Part shown: positions 35,164-47,894 of the stretch, piece after piece
Numbering within the stretch: position 1 is the first letter of the stretch
Layout: the number at the start of each line of letters is the position of its first letter
Notes under the pieces: model-generated
The model's input: the letters and a program-made list of their open reading frames with translations, nothing else
Databases searched by the model: none
Told to the model about the DNA's origin: nothing
Program-made: the position numbers and the translations under genes
From: Heterobasidion occidentale
Lineage: Eukaryota > Basidiomycota > Agaricomycetes > Russulales > Bondarzewiaceae
Length of the DNA stretch: 64,000 bases
Assembly: GCA_039111635.1 (NCBI GenBank)
Contig: JBCAQO010000001.1
Span: forward strand, 372,001 to 436,000
Direction of reading: 5' to 3'

Positions 35164-38100
35164 GGAATTGGGCTGGCAGAGTGGGCAGACCGTGGCGGCG
35201 ACAGATATGGGGGATGTCTCGGTCTGGGGGGACGGACTGAGTAAGGCGGATGAGGGCGAGCGGGACGGGGACTGACCTGGATCGAGGGCGGATGTGATCG
35301 ACGAGGGCGGTTCGTGATATGTGGATCGTGTTCGAGTCGTGAGTCGTCGTGAGTCGAGCGATGAAAAAAAGAAAAGCAGGGCGGAATGGAGGGCAAAGGA
35401 GGACTGGAGAAAGGAGGGCGGGGGAAAGAAAGAAAAGGGATCGAAGGAGAAAAGAAAAAGGGAAGGAAGGTGTGCACGGACGCCCTCTGAAGAGGAAGTC
35501 AGAAACGGAAGCGAGGGCGGGCACGGCAAGGGCTAGGGAGAGGGACAGAGAGAGAGAGAGACAGTGGACAGGGCGCTCGTTCAGTCGCAGAGTCAGGCTC
35601 GGTCGGCCCTCGGTTGTGTACCATTATTTATCTGCCCCATTGCCCGTGCCGCCCTCCAGGCTCGCACCTGCCATTCCCGTCCCCCTCTCCTCTCCCCGTC
35701 CACCCTCCTCGCTCTCCTTCCCATCCCTCCCGTCCCCGAGCGACCCACCCTCACGCCCCTGCGCGCCGGCCACGCTGAAGGAGCGGGGCGGGGCGCGAGC
35801 CGTGGCCAGCGACGGCGGATCTCAGGCAAAGGATCTGCGACTGGGGGCACGGGCCTATCTCCGATCCGCCCCCACCTGATCTCGTGCTATCCCCCATCCG
35901 GCACTCCCCGATCAGGCCGCGCCCTCGGGCCCAGTGTCCCGCCTCGAGATCATTTGAGCTCCCAGCTTCTCCAATCATTCCCTCGATTGAAATCGATCCC
36001 GTCCCTCCTGCGCCCTCTTCGATCCCTCACCAGCCCTCAGCCATCGGAACCCCACCCCGCCGTCCTCCTTCCTCCGGCCTGCCACAGGTGGCAGCAGGTG
36101 GCCTGTCCATCTCTGTGCCTATCGCCCGAGCGCGACGATGCCCATCTGGCAGTCCCCACCCACCCACCCGTCCCACAAGTCACCCCAACCCCACCCCGTG
36201 CACCCTCGCTCACGACATGTACACGTACTCCCGCTGCATCTCTCTATCGACCTCGCAACCCCCTCCCCCGAGCTCGCCATCCATACCCACACTCCCCGCT
36301 CCACGTCCCGCATCCGACGCGCCCGCACACAGAACAGAAATAGACACACCGCGACTACACACTCTCTTCTCGGCAGAAGCGCGCGAGAAGCCCACGCCGC
36401 ACACAAGGCGCGGCGCACAGAAGGGGCCGCAACCTCGCCGAAGCCCGCGCGTCCCACCTCTTCCTCCCGGCGCAGGCCTGTGCGCGCGCGCGTGACCCAG
36501 CCGCTCCCCAGCCAGCGCGCCCGAACCGCCGCTTCCCTGCTTCTCCAGGCTTCTCCCCGCGCCTTCTCGCCCCTGCCTCTTTTGCGCGGCCCAACGCGGA
36601 CGCGGACCGGCACCCGCCGGCGGCGCACGTCCCCTCCCCTGCTGCGCTGCCGCCCGAGCGAGCGCGCGCGTTCTCTTCCCTGCGCCTCGCGATCGTATGT
36701 CCACGCCGTCACGCGCACGCTCCCCTCCTCCCCGTCCTGTCCCCTCGCAACACAGTCCTCGCCCACCACCGCCCCCGCCCCCGCCAAACAGACGCGCGCG
36801 CCGATCGACGACACTGGCAATATTCATCGCCTCACAGCAAGCATCGAAGACCCCGACCTAGCCGCTTATCTCTCTCCAGGACCGAAAGACTCGCAACCAG
36901 ACGGGCAGCGCGGTATTAGCCTCGCAGTACTCAGCGCACCGCGATCGGGTAGGATAGGGCAGGGTGTCGTGCGATGCGAAGCGATGCGCGCGCGATAACG
37001 CCCGCTCTGTTTTGTTTACCCGAGCCTGCATCTGCCTCGTCGTTTTCGTACGGCAGGTCCGAGCGCGCTGCGAGTGAGTAGGTTATTAGGTAGGTAGGTA
37101 CGGGCTGGTGGTGCGGGAGCTGTTTCTTCGAGACAGCAAGCCCGCGGCGTTGTTGATCAGTCGACGCGATCAGGCGTCGATTCGCCGGCCCATCCCGTCC
37201 CATACCCATACGGATCAGCACTCACTCACTTACCCACTGATCAAGACCCTGCGTACTGGTGCTGAGTACGGAGTATTATCTACAGTACTGATCCTTCGGA
37301 TCCTGGCACGCCGCCGTCCCCCGTCGCCGCGCGCACGAGGCTTCTCTTCTCTTCTGTCTCTCTCTTCTGACTTCCCTGCTGTCTTCTGTCGCCCCTTCTG
37401 TCTTCTGCTTTCTCTGTGCTCTTCTCGCCTTTGCTCCCGAAGCGCTGGGCTGGTTATCCCCGGCGAGGTGATTAAGTGCGCGCAGGTCTCTTCGCCCAGG
37501 GGATCGCGCTCGCACACCGCGCCGAAGCGAGTGCTGGCGCGCTCGTCTGCCCCGACGGGCGTGCGCGCCGCGCAGCCTCCACGATCCGCCGGCGCGCACA
37601 CGCTCGACGTGCACGTCCGCATACCCCGAGCTCAGCTCAGCTCCCCGACCCGACCCGATCGACGCGATTCCATTCCATTCACTCGTCTCCGACACCCCTG
37701 CCCGTGCCCCGGTCCCCGTCTCTCTCCAAGGCCTTCTAGCATCCCAGTAGCATCCCAGTAGCATCCCCTGCCCTCCGATTTACACATGCACCGCACCCCG
37801 TCTCACTCGTGTACACACTCATTAGCGGCGCCTTTCCGTTCACTCGCTTTTACTCGCCGCCCGTCTGCGGCGCCGAAATAAGCAGGCGCTCTGATCAAGT
37901 TTCTGATCGTGGCAGGGAATGGCATCTGATTTCCCCGCGCGATCGCGCTTCCCCCCACTGGCACTGGCAATAAGCACCGCTTACTGTAAGTACTGCACTG
38001 TAAGCAGCTGCAAGTAAGCACATACGTAAGCACATAAGGAAGCACACGTAAGTGAGTGACTGAGTAAAATGAAGTCCGCGTCCGTGTCCGTGTGATCCTC

Positions 38101-41100
38101 TTTCCCAGGAAAACCGCCTTGCAGGCAGTGTCAACCTCCGACGTGTGTGATCCCGAGCCGCGCTGCCAGGACGCACGGCGCTCCTCCGAGATCCGAAGAT
38201 CGCGATGAGATAGCGTAACCTATTTATGTCGTTCTTAATGGATATTGGGTCCCGATGAGATGACTATAAGATGCGATTGTGGGAAGCGCGCGGATTCGCG
38301 ATAGGTACTCATCGTGCGGGGCGCGAGGCGCAGCACGCAAGGACAAGGGCAAGTCACGGCAGGGCGGTGCGCGCTTTTGGCGATGCGGGCCTATCGATGT
38401 CGATGTCGATGTCGGCCGTCCGAGTAGGCCAAGCGCTCCGAGGGCCACTGGCCACTGGCCATCAGCGGCCTGTCGTCGATTCGTGTGCGTCGGGAGCCGT
38501 CCGCGTCCTGTGCGAGGGCCGCGCGTTGATGAGCGTCGATGAGCGTCAGGTGTAGGAAGAGGGATATCGTGGCGCGCAGACGCGTGCTCCTCCCCACGAG
38601 CACGGCCGACGTCCTTAAATGTGTACTGCCGCCCCCGAGGCGCAGCGGTCGCGTGCTGAGCGCTGAGACGGTTAGGTTGCCATGAGTAAAGTCAAGATAT
38701 CTGTCGGTCAGCCGGGAGGAGGAGGAAGAGGAAGAGGAGGGGCTGTGGGGCATCGGAAGGCACAGGGCTTGTCAGCTGCTGCTGATAGAGAGAACCGAGT
38801 AAAGGCACCTACGCCACGAAAGAGGCTGCGGCAGGGACGGCGCAGCGCGCTAGGATACCACAGAACACACCGCTTTAAGCCTTGGAGCAACGTCAAGCAA
38901 GCTGCTGGGAGACGTTCCAGCGAACACGAACACGTCCGATCTGTGCGCTTCTGAGGCCTACTCGGTGCCTATCATACCGACTTGGATTTTCACGATCCCA
39001 AATCACCAACCGAAGTGCCTCGAGAGCAGCGTGAGCTAGCAGCCAGGCAACAGACGCGGATCTAGCGACGGAAAGGGAAGACGACGGATCGGATAGGGCG
39101 CGGATCAGCAGAAGCGACGAGGAGCACTCAAGGAGCTCGGCACGAACGCGCCTACGACCGCTCTATATCGAGCGCATACAGCTCGGAGGAAGGAGAACCC
39201 GCCCGCCCAGGCACGGTTCCGATACAACTATAGCTGCAGTTGCTATAGCCTGAGCCTGCATCGCTGGTTTCCAAAGCCGCCAGCCAGCCCACGCACATGC
39301 TCCACATTCGCATCGAAGGCGAAGGCGTCCGGAAATACTCGCAGATGGCAACGATAAGCAGGTGCGTCCCGCCAGATCGGTGCAGCGCAGTTACCAAGCA
39401 GGCGCGCTCCGACCTTCGAAAGCAGGCAGCTAACCCTAGACGAAGAAAGGCAAACGCGAGATAGAGAGGCGATAATATAGCCAGCGTGCGTCCATCCGGC
39501 CGGACTAAAGCCTACGAGATGCACGCGTCTGCAGGGCCGGCGCGCGCGCTGCTCAGCTGCTCTGTTCGCACAGGGACACGTGCCGGTGTTCGCCATCCTG
39601 CGATGGGATCAGGGATGCGGCGGACACCTAATAGACACGCCCTCCTGCTATCGCGCAACAGTCATATCCAACTAGTCAGCTCCACGATACCCCAGGAACG
39701 TCCGGCGAGAGCTCCGCGCGCGCTAACTATTGCAATATTGCCTGTGCCCGCCGGTAGGAAAAGCGCGCATACAGAGAACGGCTGCTGGAGAGCGGTTGGC
39801 GACAGCATGCAAGAGTGAGGTCCACAGGCCAAAGAGCAGGACCTCAGCCGGGCAGCAGTGGATACTTTGTCAGCATGCATTGAGCTTCAGGCCCACCAGG
39901 CACTTGGCAGAGCGCACTATCCCCCCCCTGCCAGGTATCGGCGTCCAGATAATCGCGCGTAGGCAGGTGAAGATGTGATGTCGAGACGTTCTCGAAGTCA
40001 CGAATAGACGTGCGTGCAAGGGTACACGGTGCCGACGGGCCGAGGTTGTCGTTTATGGCTCGTGTATGGAGCGCTCCAAATCCAGGTGCAGCTTCCAAAG
40101 ATGTGCTGTGTTTAGAAAAAGACTCTCGGATGGCGAATGGACGACTGTCGGACGTGCGAGAATGCGCACGCGGGCGGACGGACGCGCGCGCGAAACATAC
40201 GGACTGCAAAATGAAGAAATCGCGAATGTAAATCTGTGTGAATGCCAAGGAATTGTTCGCAGACCGAGGACCGTCGGATGGCATTCTGTGTTTCGTGTTC
40301 CAGTCTGGCCGTCGAACGGTCCCGCTGAACATTGCCACCGCCTCGACCAGATTAGAATGTGCGCGTTAATCGCTGGCGGAAGCCAGAGTCGGAGGGCAAC
40401 AGACGTCAGAGGAAGGCTTTCTTGGAAACGGTCGGCGGCGGAGAATGGAGGTCGTGAAGAATGGAGAGATAAGAGATCTCGAGGTCGGAGGGCGGGAGAA
40501 GCGGCGGAGGTATTTAGAAGACGCATGCGGCTCTACGAGCCATGACCACAGCCACGGAAATCCAGGCTCACCTCTGGACTCAATTGACCATCGTCATTTT
40601 GGAGCTCGAGTCTCGTAGGGTTGCAACCTGTGCGCACAGACACTGGAACATTAGAGTTTGGGCGTGCGGTTGAGTCGGGTTCGGGCATGGGGGTCGCGGA
40701 TGGAGACGAGAGGACTGGCGGTCCCCCTCCGTATCGCCTCTGAAATCATAAATTGGGCTAGTCCCCCTGCCACGGACTTGGAAACGCAAATTCAGCCCAC
40801 GCGCGTCTAGTGCTTTAGCACGGACATGAACGTGATATTTCATCGGGTCCTAGTACGCGTCCGCCATCGAACTCTGTGGCCAGATCCAGCCGACGTTCAG
40901 CATGGCCGTAAATAGACATGGGTCGGAGGTATGATATCATGAGGTGGGCGGAATCGAATGAGGATCGACGCTACTGATCGCATTGACATTGTGTCCTGTT
41001 TGGCTCGAACGAAAACGTGCGACGCAACAAAGGCCAATGACGAACGAGGTCCTCGAGAGCTCTATCGCGACGCACCTAGAAGTCATCACGAGGACCCTCC

Positions 41101-41982
41101 CCCATCAGACCATGTCGCATCCAGCATCATTTGGACGGATTCAACGCAGAATCTCGACGAAAATTGCTCGCGGAGCCGAATTCTCCATTTCTATCGTCGC
41201 TTCCCTCTCGAATATGGTCAAACGGCGCCGCCTTGCATACGATCGACCGAGCAGGCGACGATCGGTGGTGCTGCGATCTGCTATGATCCGCGCATCGCCT
41301 GGACCTCCAATGGTACCGTTACATACACTGATGCTGGAAGGCGGCATAGGAATGTTCTCAACCAGTGACTCGTGTCTTCAATTCGACGCTCCGTGGGTTG
41401 GATCCGAATGATGATGGACTCGGATCAAGCGGTCGAGACTGGAACAGTCGAAAAGCTTGTAGGTTATCCGCCTGGAAATCCATTGGAAGCTCACACGATC
41501 AAATTACAATTGGGATTGGGAGAGAGAAAGAGTCTAGGAGCGTCGACGCGGATGAGATGGGTAATATGTGCATGGTGGTTGAGAGGAATGACGATGCTGG
41601 ACTGCGCCAGGCACAGTCGCACGGGTCTGGGAAATGATCAATGATTCACGAACCGAGCAGCTCGAGGCCGGGTTCGAGTCGGCCCGTGTTCCTGGCAATT
41701 TTGGTAAATTACAAGCATCCGTCCCAAAAGAGAAGGTGCTGTGGTTAACAGGGGCATCTCCGCTTTCTCTTCCTTCGTCCGGCGTACGCTTTCATCGTGG
41801 AAGGCAGCCACTCTGCATCGTAAGTGCTTCTTTTTCATTGCGTCAGCTCAAGGCGCGAGATTCACGCAGATTCGTCTCGAAAGTGTTTGCTGCGGTCTGC
41901 TGCGATATACTTTGTGTTCGCCGTTCATTGTCGAGTATTCCGTCTAGAAAAGTCGCTCGTATAGGGGTCGTCGTCGCACACG
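35164..41982. other. 6.8-kb gene-poor region between the two C2H2 genes
   Basis: The first 2 kb are very GC-rich and pyrimidine-rich on the plus strand; several frames over 200 codons are open at once on both strands and read as low-complexity Pro/Ser/Arg, so I do not call them genes. From 37 to 42 kb there are moderate frames (40053-40526 minus, 40983-41411 plus) without recognisable motifs. A GTAAGCAC-type repeat lies near 38 kb. It may contain the distal regulatory regions of both C2H2 genes (inference). Confidence 0.4.
37970..38060 (+). repeat. Imperfect GTAAGCAC array
   Basis: About seven spaced occurrences of TAAGCAC/GTAAG (for example TAAGCACCGC, GTAAGTACTGCAC, GTAAGCAGCTGCAAGTAAGC, ACGTAAGCACATAAGG) in 90 bases. 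No coding role seen. Confidence 0.55.
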
Positions 41983-42991
41983 ATGTCGCAGAACTTTACG
42001 CGTTCTACTGATGCACTGGAACAGCTTGCATCGGTGGCTGTAAGCTATGAGGCACTCCGAATGGTGGGCACATGGCATTTGTGGCGGACGATCTACTCAT
42101 TATATGCATTTTCCCTTGTGCAGAGCACGCCTCGCGGAGAGGGGTCGAGCACCCCCCGGGTCGCAGACAGTGAAGAATACAAACCTGTCAAGGCTTCGCT
42201 GCGTCCATTCATGCTTCCTGGCGTTGGTCGCGTCATGGTGTTCTCAAACACGGCTATTTTCGACTCCAGCCCGGATGATCTGCAGTCCAACAAAGCCAAT
42301 GTCAGCAAATCAGAACGTGCATCGAGTTCTTCTTCAGCCACCGACACGCGACGCAGCTCGACTCCCCCTCCGTCACCGCCGCAAACTCCAGCACGGCACC
42401 CTTCATCGCCCTCGCCGTCCTCACCTCCCGCCAAACGAACTCGGCGCCAAACGAATCTAGCGGCAATGCCTGAGTCTGCACCTCCTGCCCCCACGCCGTC
42501 GTCCTCCAGCACCCCTCTCCTAGGTCTGTACGATTACCCCGGTCCATGCGCTCGCGTCGCACCTCCCCTTCCAGTCCCGAACCTCACCAAACAGAGCCGC
42601 GGGCGCAAAGTTCCCACCGTCGACTCTCCTCCCGTTCCTTCACCCTCCACTCCTCCTACACGCCGCCAGACTCAGCCCGCGCATATATTTGCAACGTGGA
42701 AGGGTGCGCGAAGTGTTTTAGCAGGAGAGAGCACCTCAAGCGACACGTCCTGTCTATCCACACACACGAAAAACGTGAGCGCATGAAGACCCTCCTTGGG
42801 TCTACCTCTAACACCAAGTGGATTTTGCTGATATGACTGCAGCTTTCAAGTGCCCCTTTCCATCGTGCGAGAAGTTCTTCAGTCGGCGCGATAACTTGAT
42901 ACAACACGGCAAGGTGCACGGCGAGTCGCCCACTCTCAAAAACAACTCGTCAAAGAGAAAGACCTCATCCTCCGGTCGAAAAGCTCGCTAG
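41983..42991 (+). CDS. Second C2H2 zinc-finger factor, paralogue of the 33-35 kb gene
   Basis: Begins MSQNFTRSTDALEQLASVAV at the ATG 41983. A Ser/Pro/Thr-rich middle follows (for example SSSSSATDTRRSSTPPPSPP), with a possible basic nuclear signal PPAKRTRRQ and then NLTKQSRGRKVPTV, matching the sister gene. Two fingers follow: RAYICNVEGCAKCFSRREHL with KRHVLSIHTHEK, and, after an intron (donor GTGAGCGC, acceptor CTGCAG), PFKCPFPSCEKFFSRRDNLI with QHGKVH. The tail is basic (NNSSKRKTSSSGRKAR) and stops at 42989-42991. Between the SRGR motif and the first finger the frame must shift near 42640-42661, healed by one added base. Likely a nuclear transcription factor; targets unknown. Confidence 0.75.
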
Positions 42992-45213
42992 CGCTCTCCA
43001 TCTCCTCTTTCTGCATAATTATTGGCTCCAGAGGCAAAGGGTCACTGTGGGAGGCAAGAAACGGACTCGTCTTCTTCCGTCGAAAAATAACGTCGTATAA
43101 TCATCTCATCACTAATAACTACACGTCCCTCACTAGCATTACTATCTTGACTAACTATTTGACTGTCCTCGGACTGCATTCACATGTGGACTCATGCACG
43201 CGACGCGCGCTGTGCCGACGACGCGTCTGTAGATTGAGTCATGTGATGGCGCATACTCCAGCACATGGTCTTTGCCGTCCCTGCAGGCATCCGCACCTTT
43301 CCTCTGTGCCGTAGTGAACGCCGGAACTTATGCGCATTCATCTCCCCGACAAAGTCGCTGGTGTCTCGAGATCACGCCTGTCTAATGGCGATAGTTGCGC
43401 TCCATCACCTGCCAATCACCCTGCTGCCTGCTGACCGTCGCGCATCCTTCTCTCGCAGGCTTATGCTTCGTCCTGTCACTCACGCGATCCTACAGCCTCG
43501 GGCCTTGTGGCAATTGTGGTGGCCAATTGCTCGACTCGGGTGCCCACGGAACCTTGCGTGCAAGAATGGGAAATCCGGTGCACACTTGTCGTCTGCGTGA
43601 GCTTTCTGCCATCCTCGATTGGCGAGAACGCTGTGAAGTGGAAGCGCCGCCCGGAGAAGCGCGCCTCGCGGATATCATGGCGCACTTCTGCGTCCGGAGT
43701 GCCTCTTCAAAGCGGTAAGCGTCCGTGCGCTTCCAATCGCCGATTGATAGACAGTATCATCTCCTTCCTTCCCAATCTCTCCTCTCGCGTACGGCCTGCG
43801 CAAATGCATATGGGCCTCTGGCTTCTCTGTCACCGGCAGCAATGAACGTCTTGAACCCGAAGGACTTCCCCTCTGCGCTCACGCACTCGTGAGCATCGCA
43901 CCCTCGCCCTCGCCCCCACTTTCAATTTCGCGTCGCCCGAGGAGTTCTTCTAGCCGATTGAGCAGGACCCACCGGATTCTCCTGTGACGGCACCCACCGC
44001 GCTGGCCCGCCTCGCAGGCCATCACGCTCGCTTTCTCGACAGTCAGCGACAAATATGGTCCACAAACGAGGCCCCCGCCAGCGTCCACGGCGCGCATGTA
44101 TCACAGGCTCACTATATGCGCTGCGCCCCGCACAGGCCGCCAGTCCGAGGATCTCAGGGCCCGAGGCGAGGCGAGGGGAGAGCGCGGTTCGACTTCTCTG
44201 CGCGCCGTCACAGCCCCACGCCCGTCCGTCCGCATTTCCCCCGTCCGCTGCCGTTTCCGACCGCCCCCCAGCCCGTGCGCCCCGGCATCCGCCCGAGCGC
44301 CCAGTTCTAGATGCGGCTCGCAGGGCGTGGGCAGATAGGCATATCTGTGCTGCCCCAGGCTGCCCCCCGTGCGCCTCAATGATCCGCCAATCGATATCTC
44401 GCGCCTCGGCAGGCTTCGAGCCTCGGGGTCGCAGGTCGCAGGACCAGGGGACCGAGCGAGCAGTACTCGTGCGTTAGCAGGAAGTGGAGCGGCCCGTGAG
44501 AGAGGGAAGAAGAGAAGGGGCTGCCGCATCCCTGCTGTGCGCAAACCGGCCGTCTCGATTGAACCCTAAAGCCGTCCATCCGTCCATCCATCCGTTCTTT
44601 CCTTCGTTCGTTGGTTCGTGGGCGGGCGCCAGGTCCGGAATAGCAGGAGGATTGCGCTGCTGGGCGCGGGCCGCCAGCTTAATTACATACAGATCCGCAC
44701 CGTAGCTATCATAGCGTGTGCGGCCGATGGGGGTGTCCAGCGCCGTGGGCGCGGCGTGTCCATCAGATGGCATACCCACTCCACGCCCCGTGTCGGCCAG
44801 TCGCCTGCTGCGAAGACTCGCTGATCGTCGCACAGTACCAGCCGCCGACGAGGATCGCTGGCATCGCAGTCCCCGAGTCGCATACTCTAGCGAAATGCGC
44901 CTGCGGTAGCGATCTGCCTCTCAAACTCTATGCCTGTATGCAGACAGCCGCAGCACGGTGTTCGACGAGCACTACATACAAGGCTTCTTGATTCATATGA
45001 TCATGCTCACCCGCAAGCGCAAATGACCTAACAATAAGCATAATCTTAAATCGAAAGACCGGGCGTGCACGCAAGAAAAAGCTCGCAGCCAAGCCACCGA
45101 GGCGCGCTCAGAGTCACAACGACACCACTGCTACCCAACGGCCCAACGGCACCACAAACCACACACCGCCACGCCACTCCAAAAAGATATGACATGTGTC
45201 TCCCGAGGCGCCC
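42992..45213. other. Convergent intergenic region with possible coding debris
   Basis: No intact gene. Around 43840-43890 an exon-like piece (AAMNVLNPKDFPSALTH followed by GTGAGC) and around 43985-44060 another (TAPTALARLAGHHARFLDSQ) look more protein-like than background. However, they cannot be joined into a frame or assigned to a family. The rest is GC-rich with short frames. Confidence 0.3.
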
Positions 45214-47894
45214 TCACGCAGCGCTCTCCAGCTCGACGAGCCCCACCGCCGCCACCCACGCCAGCACGATCTCCACCCGCGGGCCATGCAGCGGGATATT
45301 AATCGGCGCCGGCTTCTTCTTCCCGCTCGCCTTCTCCGACGCCGCCCGCTCCGCGCGCTCGCGCTGCCGCTTCGCCACGGCGCGAGCAGGATCCGCGCGC
45401 AGTCGAGCGCCTCGGCGAGGTCGACGCCTGGCGCGCCCGGCACGGGCACGGGCGTCTCGCGGCCAGACTGGGACTGGGACGGCGGTGGCTGCCGCTGGCG
45501 CGACGACGACGAGGCGCAGGAGGAAGACGAGGAGGGGCCGAGCGGGTCGGCGGCTGTCGGCGGCCGTGGGGAGGGCGGCGTGGACGCTGCGGGCGGGGAA
45601 GGGGGCGGGGGCGGCGCCTCGATCGCGAGCTTCCCGTTCGTCTGCGCGCGCGAGAGCGAGTGCGGCTGCGCGCCCGCGCGCCAGCCGCCGGCGAGGCGCT
45701 CGAGCACCTCGACGAACTCGGCCTGCGCCATCGAGCGCGGGGGGAGGAAGACGGGGTATCCCTCGAGCCCGTCGACGAGGCTCGCGGTGCGCACGAACGT
45801 CGCGAGCAGCGGCGCGAAGTCGCCGAGCATGAGCAGGCATAGGAGGATCGAGAAGTGCGCCTCGACGAGCAGCGGGTGGTACGTCGTGAACATCGGCGGC
45901 GTGTCGGGGAGCGGCGGCGGCGCGGAGTGCGAGCCCGGGCGCAGCGCCTCGGTGAGCAGGAACGCGTACGCAGTGCGCGCCGCGAGGTCCTCGCTCGGCG
46001 GCTCCGCGGGCGCGGTCTCGAGCGTGTCGAAGTGCGCGAGGAAGCGTTCGTGGTCGCGGATGCTCTTCTTGAGCAGGCTGTAGATCTGGCCGCGGAACCC
46101 GTCCTCCGCGAGCACCTGCCGGTACGCCTGCGCCTTGGCGCCCTCGCGCTGCCCCAATGGGCCGTCGGGGTTCCCGATCTCGACGCCGCCATACCGCCCG
46201 TTCTCGATGTAGCACAGTCGGAGTTCGGTCCCGTCGGTCGAGGGTATCTTGCGGATCCCTTCGAGCTTGAGAATGGCCTGCTCGATAAGGAAGACGGCAT
46301 GCTGAAGGTAGGCAGCGCCGCGGAGGAACAGGAGCTGGTGCTCGAGGGGATCGGGAGCGTCGGGCAGGACAGAGGGATGGAGGAGCAGCGGCTCATCTTC
46401 GGTGCCGTTGGGATGCCCGTCTGCTGAGGCGCTGGTGCCGTTGGGCGGGGCCTGTCCGTTCGATTTTTTGCGCGTGTCCCCCTTCTTTTTCTTCGAGTTC
46501 TTGCCGTTCCCTTGAGGCGAAATGATGTTTTGTCGATGGAGGGTGCGCGCTTTGCGGACGGCGCGCGCCTCTTTGAGGGCATGAGTGAAGTCCCTGGTCG
46601 CGAGAATGTACTCGTCTCGGAATGTAGAGACGATGCCCCGCGTGCGGTACAGCTCCAGTCGATGGGGGTTGACCGCGATGAGCTCGTCCAGGACCTGCGT
46701 CGTCGTCGACTCTGCCAGCTGCCTGCTGAAGACGGTCAACGGCCCGGTATATGCGCGCGAACACGACAACGCGCTAACCTGGATGGTATTTTTTCGTGAA
46801 AGAAGTGCACGTATTTGGCGTCGGCGTCGTTCGGGTCTGGCTCGCGCGTTCGATATGAGATGGGAAAGGAAGAGGCAAAGGGAAAACACGCACCGACTTT
46901 GAGCACACGCTCGGCTATATCGTCGAACACGCTGCCGCCCTGCATGACCATCACGCTCGAGGCGATCTCGTCTGTCCTATACGCGGCGGCGAGCTTCTGG
47001 ACCGCCAGGGCACGCAGCCTGTGGATGCGCATGGCGGACATGGTGACGTTTCTTCCACCGCCACCGTCTCCGAGAGGGTTGATACCGAGCGATTGGGCGA
47101 TGGCCCACGGGCTGCCGTTCATGCTAGAGGGCCCACCGCTCCGCATAGAGCCGAGGGCGACGGCAGAGAGGCCGGAGCTGGCCCGGACGGAGAGCTCGGC
47201 TGCCTCGTCAATGAGCCGGCGGATGGTGGTGACGGAGCGGAACGCGCCGGGGTCTATGGGTGGGGGCATGGCCTTGCCCGGCGGGGGCGCAGGGAGCGGG
47301 GACGAGGATATGGACGGGAATGGACTGTGGGACGTGTCGAAGAAGGTGTTGTCGGGGGGACTGTTGAAGCCGCGGTCGCGGATCCTGGGGAAGGAGCTGG
47401 GGATGGCGTTGACGTTGGGGGCGGGTAGAGGTGGCATGCGGATCTCGGGGGTCTGGAGGGTGGCGGGGTCGAGGTTGAGGACCAGGAGAGAGTCGAGGAG
47501 CTCGATGGGGAGCTGGAGCCATGGGCCCTACATATGCGCGTGAGAGATGCGTTTGGAGCAGGAGGCGGCGGCGGCGGCGGGGACGTACGTGGTAGGAGCT
47601 GATGTATCGCCAGTGCTTGTTTCTGCTGATGCACAGCACGGGCGCGCGCAACGGGTCGTCCTCTGGTTTGGTGGGCGAGGGCGGCTGCGTGGAGGGCTTG
47701 GCCGGCTTCTTGGTCTTTTTCTTTTTCTTCTTCTTCTGCGCGGTGAGAGGTGCGCTCTCGGAAGGCAGTTCTTCGAGCGTAGGAGAGGTCGAGCCCGAGG
47801 AGTGCGAGGACGGAGGGGAGAGGACCTGCGGGACGGCGTCGACGGCGACGAGCCGTGGAAGGGACTCTGCCGTGAACGTGGGCGAGCTTGCCAT
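45214..47894 (-). CDS. Conserved fungal TPR-like helical repeat protein, one apparent frame break
   Basis: Start MASSPTFTAESLPRLVAVDA at 47894, then a Lys run (KKKKKKKTKK). A conserved block, CISRNKHWRYISSYH, is joined across an intron to GPWLQLPIELLDSLLVLNLD. Later exons read RIHRLRALAVQKLAAAYRTD, SVMVMQGGSVFDDIAERVLK, DPNDADAKYVHFFHEKIPSR and VNPHRLELYRTRGIVSTF, a TPR-type helical pattern. The last large exon has HQLLFLRGAAYLQHAVFLIE and TYHPLLVEAHFSILLCLLML. Near the 3' end ALDCARILLAP must change frame at 45379-45380 to reach VAKRQRERAERAASEKASGK and GPRVEIVLAWVAAVGLVELE, stop at 45214. One added base restores it. Related proteins occur widely in fungi to my recollection, but I cannot give a function. 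Confidence 0.75.

Noticed and set aside
34408..35529. Two minus-strand frames over 330 codons beginning upstream of 35163
   Set aside because: Part of one is used as the C2H2 N-terminus; the 5' portions and the second frame are Pro/Ser low complexity in GC-rich sequence without stops.
35564..36998. Long plus-strand frames (259 and 286 codons)
   Set aside because: No domain, extreme Pro/Arg/Ser composition, and simultaneous open frames on the other strand; stop-poor GC-rich DNA.
40053..40545. Overlapping sense and antisense frames of about 158 codons
   Set aside because: Neither shows a motif, convincing composition or splice context.
41660..41690. GGCCGGGTTCGAGTCGGCC as a tRNA T-arm
   Set aside because: A five-pair stem and loop are present, but no cloverleaf can be built around it.
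45196..46427. Large antisense and alternative frames over the TPR gene
   Set aside because: Arg/Ala-rich shadows; the TPR-like frame has the clear helical pattern and intron structure.
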